This document shows positions 46,961-57,219 of a DNA stretch of 64,000 bases, one piece after another. The DNA is taken from NCBI GenBank assembly GCA_016124675.1, contig WGNG01000002.1, positions 186,001 to 250,000 on the forward strand, in the 5' to 3' direction. The position numbers were made by a program, and so were the translations under genes. Each line of letters starts with the position of its first letter. The first letter of the stretch is position 1. The stretch comes from Alphaproteobacteria bacterium. Lineage in GTDB: Bacteria; Pseudomonadota; Alphaproteobacteria; Caulobacterales; Maricaulaceae. Below the pieces are notes generated by a model. It was not told the origin of the DNA. It was given only the letters and a program-made list of their open reading frames with translations, and did not search any database.

Positions 46961-47304
46961 GGCGCGTCTCCGAGGATGGTGTCCAGTTTGGCGATAAAGG
47001 CAGGGAATTCTTCGTGTACGATCTCGATGAGATAATCGATCTCGACCTTCGTATAGCCATGTGCGAGCTTCGTGCGCAGACGGATCGTTTCGCGCCAGGG
47101 CAGATCACGGTGGGCGGCGTGGAACTCCGGATCGTCCTGCGACAAGGCCCGCATCGCCTCGCCCATAACCTCGACAGCGCGTTCCAGCGCCATGCAGGCG
47201 TCCACATCCTGGGCTAATCCCTCGCCGAACCGTTCAAGCACGCCGAGTGCCCGCGATGCATAGCGCCGCGCGTCCACAAGGCGCTGCCGGGATTTCGGCC
47301 TCAT
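46957..47304 (-). CDS. HEPN-domain HepT-like ribonuclease toxin (DUF86)
   Basis: [11 protein letters not shown] matches the RX4HXY motif; paired with an MNT-domain gene. Confidence 0.85.
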   Translation of the reverse strand: MRPKSRQRLVDARRYASRALGVLERFGEGLAQDVDACMALERAVEVMGEAMRALSQDDPEFHAAHRDLPWRETIRLRTKLAHGYTKVEIDYLIEIVHEEFPAFIAKLDTILGDAP

Positions 47305-47615
47305 AGCGCGATGCGCCGCCCGACACGCTCGATCTGGTCGCGCAAATATGGTTCTACCGCGCCAGGCGTCAGCACGTCCACGTCGCGCATGAACAGCGCC
47401 TCCAGAGCGTCCTCCACATCAAGCAGGCCCCTAAAGGAGGCGGGACGCGGTTCGACCACAAGGTCCACATCGCTGAAGCCGGTCTGAGCGCCCTCGGCGA
47501 AAGACCCAAAGATGGTCACTGACTCAATCCCAAGCGCGCGCAGGTTCGGCGCGGCCTGTTTGAGGCGCGCAGCGATGTCTGACAGGTCGGCGACCGGGGG
47601 AGCGAAACCATCCAT
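47301..47615 (-). CDS. MNT-domain nucleotidyltransferase antitoxin (MntA-like)
   Basis: TIFGSFAEGAQTGFSDVDLVVE matches GSX10DXD. Confidence 0.87.
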   Translation of the reverse strand: MDGFAPPVADLSDIAARLKQAAPNLRALGIESVTIFGSFAEGAQTGFSDVDLVVEPRPASFRGLLDVEDALEALFMRDVDVLTPGAVEPYLRDQIERVGRRIAL

Positions 47616-47624
47616 GGCGGCAGT

Positions 47625-48767
47625 CTACAATATCTCCTCGAACATCGCCACGATGGACGCATAGTCCATCTCGCGCGGATTGTTCGGCAGGAGCCGGTCA
47701 TTGGCCGCCACGTCCGCGGCCATGGCCGGGACGTCATTATGGCTGATTCCAAGCTGGGAGAGCCGCCTTTCAATCCCCACCTCGGCCGCGATGCGGTCCA
47801 TCTCCGCGATCAGGCCCTCGGAGGAGGCGTGCAGGCCCAGATGGGCGGCGATCTCGCCATAAAGCCGTTCCGCCGCGGGTGCGTTGAAACGCAGCACGGG
47901 CGGCAGGACGACAGCGTTGGACAGGCCGTGGGGCACGTGGAACATGCCGCCCAGCGGATAGGCCATGGCGTGCACGCCCGCGCACGGACTGTTGGAGAAC
48001 GCCTGGCCCGCCAGCATGGCGCCCAGCAGCATGTCGCCGCGCGCCTGCAGGTCAGTCCCGTCGGCGCAGGCGCGCAGGATTGATCCGTGCAGAAGCTTCA
48101 GCGCCGCCAGCGCCAACGCGTCGGAGACCGGGTTCTTGGCGCGCCGGTTGGTGAAGGCCTCGATGGCGTGAACCATGGCGTCAATGCCGGTATAGGCGGT
48201 GGGGTGGCGCGGCAGGCCCAGCGTCAGCTCCGGATCCAGGATCGCCATGTCGGCATAAAGCGGATCGGCGGCGATGCCGCGCTTGGATGTGGCGCCCGTC
48301 GTGATCACCGCGACATGGGTCACCTCCGATCCCGTGCCGGCCGTGGTGGGCAGAAGGATGAGCGGCGGGCGGCCCGCGCGCACCTGCTGCACGCCATACA
48401 TCTGCGACAGGGGCTGCTCTCCCGACAGCAGCACGGCGACCACCTTGGCCGCATCCATCGGGCTGCCGCCGCCAAAGCCGATCACCGCCTGGGCGCCGAA
48501 ATCACGTCCGGCCTCCACCGCGTCGAAGACGGTCTGCTCTGGCGGGTCGGGAATGATCCGGTCGTGGACCAGCACCTCCAGCCCGGCCCGTTTCAATCCG
48601 GCCAGCGCGCCATCGCACAGGCCCGCCCTGCGCACCCCGGCGTCCGTGATGAACAGGATTCGCCGCGCGCCCTTCAGTGCGGGGGCCGCCGACTGCGCCA
48701 GGCGCGCGCTGGCGCCAGGCTCGAACACAATGTGCGGAACCGTCTTGAAGGCAAAGGCAGGGATCAT
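47625..48767 (-). CDS. Iron-containing alcohol dehydrogenase
   Basis: AVIGFGGGSPMDAAKVVAVL; LPTTAGTGSEVTHVAVI; GVHAMAYPLGGMFHVPHGLSNAVVLPPVL. Confidence 0.92.
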   Translation of the reverse strand: MIPAFAFKTVPHIVFEPGASARLAQSAAPALKGARRILFITDAGVRRAGLCDGALAGLKRAGLEVLVHDRIIPDPPEQTVFDAVEAGRDFGAQAVIGFGGGSPMDAAKVVAVLLSGEQPLSQMYGVQQVRAGRPPLILLPTTAGTGSEVTHVAVITTGATSKRGIAADPLYADMAILDPELTLGLPRHPTAYTGIDAMVHAIEAFTNRRAKNPVSDALALAALKLLHGSILRACADGTDLQARGDMLLGAMLAGQAFSNSPCAGVHAMAYPLGGMFHVPHGLSNAVVLPPVLRFNAPAAERLYGEIAAHLGLHASSEGLIAEMDRIAAEVGIERRLSQLGISHNDVPAMAADVAANDRLLPNNPREMDYASIVAMFEEIL

Positions 48768-48856
48768 CGCGCGCTCCGGTCAACGGCGCCGGTTTCTGGC
48801 CCGCGCCTGCGCGCCCATGCTAGAAGGAGCAGGGTATGCAGAACAAGGTTTGAGCC

Positions 48857-49984
48857 ATGGCTGACGATATTGCGCGCAACGCCCGCGCCCGCGCCATCCC
48901 GGGCATGGGCGACGCCTATTTCGATCCGCTGTTGCAGGATGCGGGCGAGGGGCTGGAGGGTCCCGGCGGCGCCATGCACCGTTACGCCAGGCGCCCTGAT
49001 GGCTACACGCTGGGCGCTGATGACTTCGACAGGGACACCTGGCTGCTCGCCCGGCAGCCGCGCTATACCGAGGCCGAGCATCATCGCTGGCGGCTATTGT
49101 TCGAGAGCCAGCGCAATATGCTCCCGGGGCGCGCCTGCAGCGATTTCATGAAGGGCTTCGCCGCGCTGGAAGGCGCCATGCAGGGCGGAATCCCCGAGTT
49201 CGCGGCACTGAACGCCGTGCTGGAGCCCGCCACCGGCTGGCAGGTGGTGGCGGTGCCAGAGCTGATCCCGGACAATGTGTTCTTCTGGCATCTGGAGAAC
49301 CGCCGCTTCCCGGCGGGGGCCTTCATCCGCGGCGGCAAGCCGAAAACCTCAAAGGTGCGCAAGGCCAATGAGGGCCGCGCGCCCGAACACATCGCCTACG
49401 ATGCGGTGGAGGACGATCTCTTCTATCTGCAGGAGCCGGACATTTTCCACGACGTGTTCGGTCATGTGCCCATGCTCATGGACCCGTTCTTCGCCGACTA
49501 TATCGCCGCCTATGGCAAGGGCGGGCGGCGCGCCATCGAGCATAACCGGCTGAAGAATTTCGGGGCGATCTACTGGTACACGGTGGAGTTCGGCCTGATC
49601 CAGGAAGCCGACGGCCTGCGCATTTATGGCGCGGGCATTCTGTCCTCGCCGGACGAGACGCTGTTTTCGCTGTATTCCGACAGCCCGCACCGCATCATGC
49701 TCAATGTCGACCGGGTGATGCGCACCGACTATGTGATCAGCGATTTCCAGGACACGTATTTCGTGATCGAGTCGCTCGAAGCCCTGCACAGGGCGACGGC
49801 GGGGCGTGATTTCGGGCCGATCTACAAGCGCCTGCCCGCCGGCTTCACCTACGCCACGACCGCGCTTCTGGACACCGATACGGTCGTCCATGCGGGCACG
49901 CAGGAGTACAAGTTCAATGGCGGCAAGGGCAAACCGCGCGCGCATGAGCATATGACCGCCCTGCGACAGGCGCACGGGCGCTGA
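48857..49984 (+). CDS. phhA: Phenylalanine 4-monooxygenase
   Basis: [25 protein letters not shown] iron-binding motif; [23 protein letters not shown]. Confidence 0.93.
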   Translation: MADDIARNARARAIPGMGDAYFDPLLQDAGEGLEGPGGAMHRYARRPDGYTLGADDFDRDTWLLARQPRYTEAEHHRWRLLFESQRNMLPGRACSDFMKGFAALEGAMQGGIPEFAALNAVLEPATGWQVVAVPELIPDNVFFWHLENRRFPAGAFIRGGKPKTSKVRKANEGRAPEHIAYDAVEDDLFYLQEPDIFHDVFGHVPMLMDPFFADYIAAYGKGGRRAIEHNRLKNFGAIYWYTVEFGLIQEADGLRIYGAGILSSPDETLFSLYSDSPHRIMLNVDRVMRTDYVISDFQDTYFVIESLEALHRATAGRDFGPIYKRLPAGFTYATTALLDTDTVVHAGTQEYKFNGGKGKPRAHEHMTALRQAHGR

Positions 49985-49992
49985 CCGCCCCG

Positions 49993-50604
49993 ATGGCCGA
50001 ACTTTACCTTCTCACCCCGCCGCGCATTGACGCGGGTTTTGAGACCCTGCTGGCGCGCACGCTCGACGCGGGGCGCGCAGCGGCGCTGCAGATCCGGCTG
50101 AAGGATCACGCCCCGGACGAAATCCGGGCTCTGGCGCCGGGTCTTATCAAGGCGGCGCGGACGCGCGGCGTGACGGTGATCCTCAATGATGATCCTGCGC
50201 TGGCGGCGGAGCTCGGCTGCGACGGGGTGCATATCGGCCAGGAGGACGCCAGCTATGCGCAGGCGCGCGCCGCGATGGGCCCCAAGGGCATTGTCGGCGT
50301 GACGTGTCATGACAGCCGGCACCTCGCCATGGTCGCGGGCGAGCGCGGGGCGGACTATGTCGCCTTCGGTTCGGTATTCCCGACCGCCACGAAAACGCCC
50401 AAGACATCCGCGCCAATGGAGCTGATCAGCTGGTGGGGCGAGCTGTTCGAAACGCCCTGTGTGGCCATTGGCGGCATCACGCCGGATAATGCCGCCGGGG
50501 TGATCGCGGCGGGCGCCGACTATATCGCTGTGTGCGCCGGCATCTGGTCGCACCCGCAAGGACCGGAGTTTGCATGCGCGGCTTTCACCCGATTGCTGGA
50601 CTGA
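49993..50604 (+). CDS. thiE: Thiamine phosphate synthase
   Basis: [20 protein letters not shown]...[32 protein letters not shown]...[12 protein letters not shown]. Confidence 0.85.
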   Translation: MAELYLLTPPRIDAGFETLLARTLDAGRAAALQIRLKDHAPDEIRALAPGLIKAARTRGVTVILNDDPALAAELGCDGVHIGQEDASYAQARAAMGPKGIVGVTCHDSRHLAMVAGERGADYVAFGSVFPTATKTPKTSAPMELISWWGELFETPCVAIGGITPDNAAGVIAAGADYIAVCAGIWSHPQGPEFACAAFTRLLD

Positions 50605-51710
50605 TCCTCGGCGCGGTCTTTGCCTGCGCCGCCACCCCGGTTGCGCACGGCGCGCCGCCAGCCCTGCCGCCGGGCCTGTCCGACCTCATTGAGCGCGACC
50701 GCACCGCCGACCCGGTGGAGGGGCGCTCGCTGACCAATGACGCCATGGCCAGCGCGTCCGGCGCCTATGTCACCGGAGACTACACCATGGCGCTGTTGCA
50801 CGCCGAGCGGGCCTCGGCAGGCGGCGAGCCGCGCGGGGCGACGCTGGCGGGCCATATCCTCCTGCACGGTCTCGCCGGGGAGCCCGACGAGGCGGGGGCT
50901 GTGCGCTGGCTGCGCCGGGCGGCGGACCTGAACGAGCCTGATGCGCTGATCATTCTGGCGCGCCTGGCTGAAGCGGGCCGCGCCGGTCTCGCCCCGTGGC
51001 AGGCGCGCGAATACTTTTCACGCGCCGCCGAAGCGGGCGATGGCCGCGCCGCGCATGAATTCGGCCTGTACCTGATGGTCAACGCTGATCCGGGCGCGGC
51101 GGGCGGCGCGATGGACTGGCTGCGCCTGGCGGCCGAAGGCGGCCGGACAGACGCCTATGTCGATTATGCCTACGCGCTGGGCGAATGGGTGCACGGGCCG
51201 CGCGACCTGACCGAGGCGCGCCGCTGGTATGAGCGCGCGGGCGAGGCGGGGGTGGCGTTCGGATCGCTGATGGCTGGGACCATGCATCTCGAAGGCGAGG
51301 GCGCGGACGCCGATCCTGAGCGCGGCGCGCAGCTGGTGCGCGTCGCGGCCGAAAGCGGCCTCATTCCCGCCATGGGCCAGTATGCGCTGTTGTTGTTCCA
51401 GGGCGCGCCTGGCCTGCCGGCCGATCCGGTCAACGCCGCCCACTGGGCCCATGAGGGCGCGCAGCGCGGCGATCCTGAAAGCCAGTTTCTCTACGCCTAT
51501 GCGCTGGCTGTCGGCGACGGAACCGCGCGCGATCTGGAAGACGCCTATGTCTGGGCGGTGCGCGCCGGGATCACCCGCGACGGCGAGATGGCCGATGATC
51601 CTGACCGGATGCGCCTGGAGGCGGCTTTGGCGCGCGCATTGGGCGCCGAGGAGAGCGAGCGCCTGAACCGCGCCGCGCGCCTTGCTGCAGCAGATGTCAA
51701 CCTGCGCTAA
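50574..51710 (+). CDS. SEL1-like repeat protein, predicted exported
   Basis: Signal peptide; repeats such as [52 protein letters not shown] and [21 protein letters not shown]. Confidence 0.85.
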   Translation: MRGFHPIAGLILGAVFACAATPVAHGAPPALPPGLSDLIERDRTADPVEGRSLTNDAMASASGAYVTGDYTMALLHAERASAGGEPRGATLAGHILLHGLAGEPDEAGAVRWLRRAADLNEPDALIILARLAEAGRAGLAPWQAREYFSRAAEAGDGRAAHEFGLYLMVNADPGAAGGAMDWLRLAAEGGRTDAYVDYAYALGEWVHGPRDLTEARRWYERAGEAGVAFGSLMAGTMHLEGEGADADPERGAQLVRVAAESGLIPAMGQYALLLFQGAPGLPADPVNAAHWAHEGAQRGDPESQFLYAYALAVGDGTARDLEDAYVWAVRAGITRDGEMADDPDRMRLEAALARALGAEESERLNRAARLAAADVNLR

Positions 51711-51784
51711 AGCACTACGGGCATCCTGACGGTCATCCTGTGGGGGCGTCGGCGAGAATGTTGGTCGATTAACCGGTAGTCGAT

Positions 51785-52789
51785 TCAGCGGCCATGGCGG
51801 CGCGTGTCCTGAAAAAACGCCCAGATCTCGGCTGACGCATCAATCTGGCGGGTGCTCTGACCGAGCAGGCGGCTCGCCGCCGGTCCAGCCCTGTCCGAGC
51901 CAGGCCAGGCGTGGCCACCGCCTTCGACGATAATCAGAACAGTTGCAGCGGCGCAGCGGCTATACGTTTCACGGCGAATACGCGTTCCATCGCGCGCGCG
52001 CCGACGGGCGTCGAGCGTCACGGTTGGCTGCGCCATGCAATGATTGACCCCTGCCCACAACGCCATTGTGGCATCTGCGGAGATCACCTGGCCGGACGGC
52101 CTGCCGAGAGGTGTGACCTCGCCGCCCTCAAAGGGAACCCAAGGGTCTGCTTCGCCGAGAATCATAAGGATGGGCAGCGGCTGGCCAGGGGCGCAGCCGT
52201 GAGCGATGTTCGCCGGCATCGGCGCGATCACCGGTGCGATCGCCGCAAGCTTGCCGGCAAGTTCACATCCGGCGCGGTGGGTCATCATCGCGCCATTCGA
52301 CGCCCCGGCGAGGTAAATTCGGGATGGGTCGGCGCCGTCGCGCTCAATCAGGCGGTCAATCAGCGCCGAGAGAAATCCGACGTCATCCGCCGTTGGATCC
52401 CCTGTCCGCTTGAAGGCGACGCCGCGTCCATCATTCCACTCAGCCCCAACCCCATTGGGATAGACGACGATGAGCGGCTCGCCAGTCTCGATCGCATGGA
52501 AGCGTTGCACCTCAGCAGCGACAGCAGCATCTCCCGAGCCGCCGCCGTGGAGCCCGATCACGACGGGATATCCACCCTCACGGGCCGCAGCGTCCGGCCG
52601 GGCTATCAAGTACGTCCGTTCGATTCCATCATGCGCCAGGCCCTCCAGCTGCAGTGACGGATCGGGATCCGCTGATCCGGATCGCTCGCGCATCGGGCGC
52701 TCGAAGCGCTGGGCCGAGGCCGCGTCGGCGGTCATCGCGAGCCCGCAAGCCGCTGCGAACGTAATCATCCAGAACCGTAACTGTCTCAT
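51785..52789 (-). CDS. PHB depolymerase/LpqC-family esterase, exported
   Basis: Signal peptide; YPVVIGLHGGGSGDAA; IYLAGASNGAMMTHRAGCELAGKLAAIAPV; VIIVEGGGHAWPG. Confidence 0.85.
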   Translation of the reverse strand: MRQLRFWMITFAAACGLAMTADAASAQRFERPMRERSGSADPDPSLQLEGLAHDGIERTYLIARPDAAAREGGYPVVIGLHGGGSGDAAVAAEVQRFHAIETGEPLIVVYPNGVGAEWNDGRGVAFKRTGDPTADDVGFLSALIDRLIERDGADPSRIYLAGASNGAMMTHRAGCELAGKLAAIAPVIAPMPANIAHGCAPGQPLPILMILGEADPWVPFEGGEVTPLGRPSGQVISADATMALWAGVNHCMAQPTVTLDARRRARDGTRIRRETYSRCAAATVLIIVEGGGHAWPGSDRAGPAASRLLGQSTRQIDASAEIWAFFQDTRRHGR

Positions 52790-52931
52790 GAGCTCCTTGG
52801 CCCCGTCCCTGGCGTGGTCACCGGAAACTACGTCTGGAGCCGTGCTCTTCCGTCGCTGTTGGAGCGCCTTTGGCGGGCCAGGCAACGCCGTGCGCAAGGA
52901 TAGGCGGCGGCAAGCGCCGAAACGGTGAGGA

Positions 52932-53561
52932 TCAGGCGCTCCCGCGCCGCCCCTCCACAATCGCAATCGCGGCGCGGATGGCGTCGCCCTGGGTGAGCTC
53001 GCTGGTGTCCAGCTCAACCGCGTCTTCAGCCTTCATCATAGGCGCATCGGCGCGGCTGGCGTCGCGCGCGTCGCGCTGGCGCAGCTGGTCGAGGACCTGG
53101 TCAAAGCCGATCTGCTCGCCACGATGGATGAGCTCGGCATGGCGCCGGCTTGCGCGCACCTCGGGATTGGCGGTGATGAAGAGTTTCACATGGGCGTGCG
53201 GTGCGATCACCGTGCCGATATCGCGCCCGTCCAGCACCGCGCCGCCGGGCTGGTTGGCGAAGTCGCGCTGCAGCGCCACCAGCGCCGCGCGCACGCCGGG
53301 ATGGGCCGCGACGATGCTCGCGGCGACGCCGGCCCCGGCGGTGCGGATGCGGGTTTCGTCTATGGCCCGGATATCGAGCGATCCAGCTGCGGCTTCTGCG
53401 GCCGCGACGTCTTCGGGCTGGGCGCCTGCATCGGTGACGGCGACGGCCACGGCGCGATACAGCGTCCCGGTATCGAGATGGGGCAGGCGGAAATGGGCCG
53501 ACAGGGCGCGGGCGATGGTGCCCTTGCCCGAGGCGAGCGGGCCGTCGACAGCAATGATCAT
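52932..53561 (-). CDS. cmk: Cytidylate kinase
   Basis: MIIAVDGPLASGKGTIARALSAHFRLPHLDTGTLYRAVA. Confidence 0.93.
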   Translation of the reverse strand: MIIAVDGPLASGKGTIARALSAHFRLPHLDTGTLYRAVAVAVTDAGAQPEDVAAAEAAAGSLDIRAIDETRIRTAGAGVAASIVAAHPGVRAALVALQRDFANQPGGAVLDGRDIGTVIAPHAHVKLFITANPEVRASRRHAELIHRGEQIGFDQVLDQLRQRDARDASRADAPMMKAEDAVELDTSELTQGDAIRAAIAIVEGRRGSA

Positions 53562-53588
53562 GGCGTGACGGCCCTCCCCGGGCGATGG

Positions 53589-54362
53589 TCAGGAGGCGAG
53601 CTTGTCCATTTCAGCATCGGAAATGTCGAAATTGGCGAACACCTCGCCGACATCATCGAGATCTTCCAGCGCTTCCATGAGTTTCATCAGGGCCGTAGCC
53701 TTCTCGCCGTCGACCTCGATCAGGGTCTGGGGCTTCCAGATGATTTTGGCCGACTTGGCTTCGCCGAAGCTTGCCTGCAGCGCGCCCGACACCTCGGCAA
53801 GGTCCTCGCGGGCGCACAGGATCACATGCTCACGCAACGGCTCGCCGTCATCATCGGTGACGTCTTCGTGCGTCACGTCTTCGGCGCCGGCCTCGATGGC
53901 GGCCTCCAGAATCGTTTCGTCATCAGCGACGGAGGCTGGAAAGCGAATTTCGCCCAGCTGGTCGAACATGAAGGAGACCGAGCCGGTTTCACCCAGATTG
54001 CCGCCATTGCGCGAAAACACCGAGCGGATGTCCGAGGCGGCGCGGTTGCGGTTGTCGGTGGCGGCCTCGACGATGATGCCGGTCCCGCCCGGGCCGAAGC
54101 CTTCATAGCGGATCTCGAAATACTCCTCGACGTCGCCGCCCTGGCCCTTCTTGATCGCCCGCTCGATATTATCCTTGGGCATGGACTGGCCCCGGGCATT
54201 GGCAACAGCCAGACGCAGGCGCGGGTTCATGTCCGGGTCCGGCCCGCCCATCTTCGAGGCGATGGTGATTTCCTTGGAGAGCTTGGTGAACAGCTTCGCG
54301 CGCGCCTTGTCTTGGCGGCCCTTGCGGTGCTGGATATTGGCCCATTTGGAATGGCCGGCCAT
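53589..54362 (-). CDS. YebC/PmpR family transcriptional regulator
   Basis: [53 protein letters not shown]. Confidence 0.95.
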   Translation of the reverse strand: MAGHSKWANIQHRKGRQDKARAKLFTKLSKEITIASKMGGPDPDMNPRLRLAVANARGQSMPKDNIERAIKKGQGGDVEEYFEIRYEGFGPGGTGIIVEAATDNRNRAASDIRSVFSRNGGNLGETGSVSFMFDQLGEIRFPASVADDETILEAAIEAGAEDVTHEDVTDDDGEPLREHVILCAREDLAEVSGALQASFGEAKSAKIIWKPQTLIEVDGEKATALMKLMEALEDLDDVGEVFANFDISDAEMDKLAS

Positions 54363-54533
54363 GAGTATGCCTCCGCAGCAGAATGTCTGGCGCGCCGGGG
54401 CCGGGCCCGGACGCAAGACGCGCCTTCTAGCCCATCCCCGCGCGTCCGGCAAAGGGGGCGGCGCCCTTGGCGTGGGTGGCGCGTTCATGGCAAGGGATAG
54501 AGGTCTGTCCCGCCCGCATAAAGGCTGCGCCCC

Positions 54534-55310
54534 ATGTCCGTCATCGCCGTCATTCCCGCCCGCTACGGCTCGACCCGGTTTCCCGGCAAGCCGCTGCACG
54601 CGATTGCAGGCATTCCCATGGTGGAGCGGGTGCGGCGGCTGGCAGCGGCGGCGGAGTCCGTGGACCGGGTGCTGGTAGCCACCGATGATGCGCGCATTGC
54701 CGAGGCCGTGCGCGGGTTTGGCGGCGAGGCGGTGATGACGCCGCAGGCCTGCCGCAACGGCACCGAGCGATGCTTTGAGGCGGTGAAGGGGTTTGCGGGG
54801 CCGGGCGATGTAATCGTCAACCTCCAGGGCGATGCGCCGCTGACCCCGCCCTGGGTGATCGAGGCGGCCGCGGCGGCGATGGCCGCCGATCCGGCGCTGC
54901 AGCTGGCCACCCCCGCCGTGGCGCTCTCTGATGCCGCCTATGACAAGCTCGCCGGGGCCAAGGCGCGCGGCGAGGTGGGGGGCACCAGCGTGGTGTTCGA
55001 TCACGCCATGAACGCGCTGTATTTCTCCAAGGCGATCATCCCCTACCGCCGCGACCGCGAGGCGGCGCGCATCTACAAGCATATCGGGCTTTACGCCTAC
55101 CGCTTCGCGGCGCTGGAGCGGCTGGTGGCGCTGGAGCCGGGCCCGCTGGAACTGGCCGAGAGCCTGGAACAGCTGCGCGCTTTGGAGAACGGCATCCCGA
55201 TCCGGGTGGTGCTCACCGATTATCGCGGGCGCACGCCCTGGTCGGTGGATTCGCCGCGCGACGCGCAGATCGCCGCGCAGATCATCGCCGCTGAAGGCGA
55301 GATCGTGTGA
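54534..55310 (+). CDS. kdsB: 3-deoxy-manno-octulosonate cytidylyltransferase
   Basis: [33 protein letters not shown]...NGTERCFEA...VNLQGDAPL. Confidence 0.92.
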   Translation: MSVIAVIPARYGSTRFPGKPLHAIAGIPMVERVRRLAAAAESVDRVLVATDDARIAEAVRGFGGEAVMTPQACRNGTERCFEAVKGFAGPGDVIVNLQGDAPLTPPWVIEAAAAAMAADPALQLATPAVALSDAAYDKLAGAKARGEVGGTSVVFDHAMNALYFSKAIIPYRRDREAARIYKHIGLYAYRFAALERLVALEPGPLELAESLEQLRALENGIPIRVVLTDYRGRTPWSVDSPRDAQIAAQIIAAEGEIV

Positions 55311-55948
55311 TGCGGCTGATACTCGCCCGGCATGGCAATACGTTCGAGGCCGGGGAGACGCCGGTCTGGGTCGGCGCGCGCGAGGATTTGCCGTTGACGC
55401 GGGCCGGCGAGGATCAGTCGCGCGCCATTGGCGCCGCGCACAAAGCCGCTGGAATACGCCCGGCCCGGATCATCGCCGGCCCCCTCAAGCGAACACGCGA
55501 CGGCGCCGTGCTGGCGGCCCGGGCGTGCGGGTTTGCCGGCCACGTGGAGATTGATGAGCGCCTGAAAGAGATCGATTACGGCGCCTGGGGCGGGCGCAGC
55601 GATACGGACATTGCAGCACAGTGGGGCGCAGAGGCCATCGAAGCCTGGCGCGAGCGCAGCGTGGTCCCCGCCGGCGCCGGCTGGTCGCCGCACCCGGCTG
55701 TGATCGAGGCGAATGCACGCGCGGTGCTGGACGCCATCGCTCAAGACCCGGGCGGGGATGTGCTGCTGATCAGCTCCAACGGAATCTTGCGCTATTTCCA
55801 CCGCTTGATCGCGGGCGCCGGCGCGCCGCCGGAAGAGGCCAAGGTGAAGACCGGCCACATGGGCGCGGCGCGGCTGGCCGGCGGGGTGTGGCGGATGGAG
55901 TATTGGAATCTCGCCCCTGACGCGGCCCGCGAGGCGATGACATCATGA
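55310..55948 (+). CDS. Histidine phosphatase (phosphoglycerate mutase-like) family protein
   Basis: [16 protein letters not shown] (RHG motif); EIDYGAWGG. Confidence 0.88.
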   Translation: MRLILARHGNTFEAGETPVWVGAREDLPLTRAGEDQSRAIGAAHKAAGIRPARIIAGPLKRTRDGAVLAARACGFAGHVEIDERLKEIDYGAWGGRSDTDIAAQWGAEAIEAWRERSVVPAGAGWSPHPAVIEANARAVLDAIAQDPGGDVLLISSNGILRYFHRLIAGAGAPPEEAKVKTGHMGAARLAGGVWRMEYWNLAPDAAREAMTS

Positions 55949-57156
55949 CGCTTGCGGCGAGATACCGGCTCGGCGTTCTTCTGGTGTATGCGCCGATCTG
56001 CTTCATGCTCGCCGGGGCGGGCGGGCTTGGCCTGTCCGCATCCGTCGCATCCATTGGCCTGCTGGCTCTGCCGCTTTTGACGGGTCCGGGCTGGCGCGCC
56101 GCGCGCGCGGCCCCGCTGGCGCCGGGCCTGGCGATAGCGGCCATCGCCTGGTTCTGCATCAGCCACGCCTGGTCGGTGCATCCGCGCGCGGACGAGGTGT
56201 ACAAGCTCGCCCTGCTCACCCCGCTCTATGTGGCGGCGGTCTATGCCTGCGTGCAGACTGGAGAGGGCGAGGCGCGATTTGCGCGTCCGGTGCTGCTCGC
56301 AGGCGCGTTGGGTCTCGGCGCGTTCTTCGCATTTGAGGCGCTCGCCGGCCTGCCCATTGCGGTGGCGCTACAGGGTTTGCTTCACGGGCTGACAGACCCG
56401 GAAGGCGCGCTGGGTATCGCCATGAGGCGCCTGTCGCGCGGCGCCACCGCCTTCATCATGCTGGCCGGTCCCGCCGGACTGTGGTTCTGGTTGAAAGGCG
56501 GATACGCCTCGCGCAGCGCCGCGCTGTTTCTGCTGGCCGCCAGCGCCATTGCGGCGTCCGGCTTCGGGGTCGAGGCGAATATCGTGGCGCTGGCGGGCGG
56601 GCTGGTGGCCATGGCGTTCGCCCTGCGCTGGCCGCGCGCAACGCTCGTGGTGATCCTCGCCGGTTCGGCGCTGGCGGTGCTGGCCTCGCCGCTGATCATG
56701 GGCGCGCTGGTGGCCCTCATTCCCGATAGCGTCGCAGAGCGCCTGCCCCTGTCCTGGCACTGGCGCCTCGAAATCTGGAGCTATGCGCTGGAGCGGATCG
56801 CCCAGCAGCCGGTGCTGGGTCAGGGCCTCGACGCCGGGCGCACCCTTTCAGAGACAGTGATGCTGCGCGGGATGGAGATCGAACGCATGCCGATCCACGC
56901 TCATCACGCCGGCCTGCACATCTGGATGGAAACCGGCGCGATCGGCGCACTGCTCGCCGCGGGCTCCCTCCTCGCGCTGGCCCGCTCTGCGTGGCGGGCC
57001 GCACCGGGCGGTCCCTTGAGCGCCGGGCTCGCCTTCGCCGGATCGGTCTGGCTGATCAGCGTGATGCTAGGCTACGGCGTTTGGCAGGAATGGCATCACG
57101 GCGCGCTGGCCTTCGCCCTGGGCTCGGCCTTCATCCTGCTTCGCAGGCGGGGATGA
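55945..57156 (+). CDS. O-antigen ligase family protein
   Basis: Polytopic; Wzy/ligase-like loop PVLGQGLDAGRTLSETVMLRGMEIERMPIHAHHAGLHIWMETGAIGALLAAGSL. Confidence 0.82.
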   Translation: MTLAARYRLGVLLVYAPICFMLAGAGGLGLSASVASIGLLALPLLTGPGWRAARAAPLAPGLAIAAIAWFCISHAWSVHPRADEVYKLALLTPLYVAAVYACVQTGEGEARFARPVLLAGALGLGAFFAFEALAGLPIAVALQGLLHGLTDPEGALGIAMRRLSRGATAFIMLAGPAGLWFWLKGGYASRSAALFLLAASAIAASGFGVEANIVALAGGLVAMAFALRWPRATLVVILAGSALAVLASPLIMGALVALIPDSVAERLPLSWHWRLEIWSYALERIAQQPVLGQGLDAGRTLSETVMLRGMEIERMPIHAHHAGLHIWMETGAIGALLAAGSLLALARSAWRAAPGGPLSAGLAFAGSVWLISVMLGYGVWQEWHHGALAFALGSAFILLRRRG

Positions 57157-57219
57157 ACGCCAGCGTGGCCCCGCGCGACACCATAAACCGGATTGGTCTG
57201 GTGTAAGCCGGATTTCCCG

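Noticed and set aside
54363-55082. N-terminal extension of the YebC ORF in the track
   Set aside because: YebC proteins start at [14 protein letters not shown] (54362); the extension is antisense to kdsB.
55310-55948. Calling the histidine phosphatase a glycolytic phosphoglycerate mutase (gpmA)
   Set aside because: Only the RHG family signature is clear; the context (kdsB, O-antigen ligase) argues against a specific glycolytic assignment.
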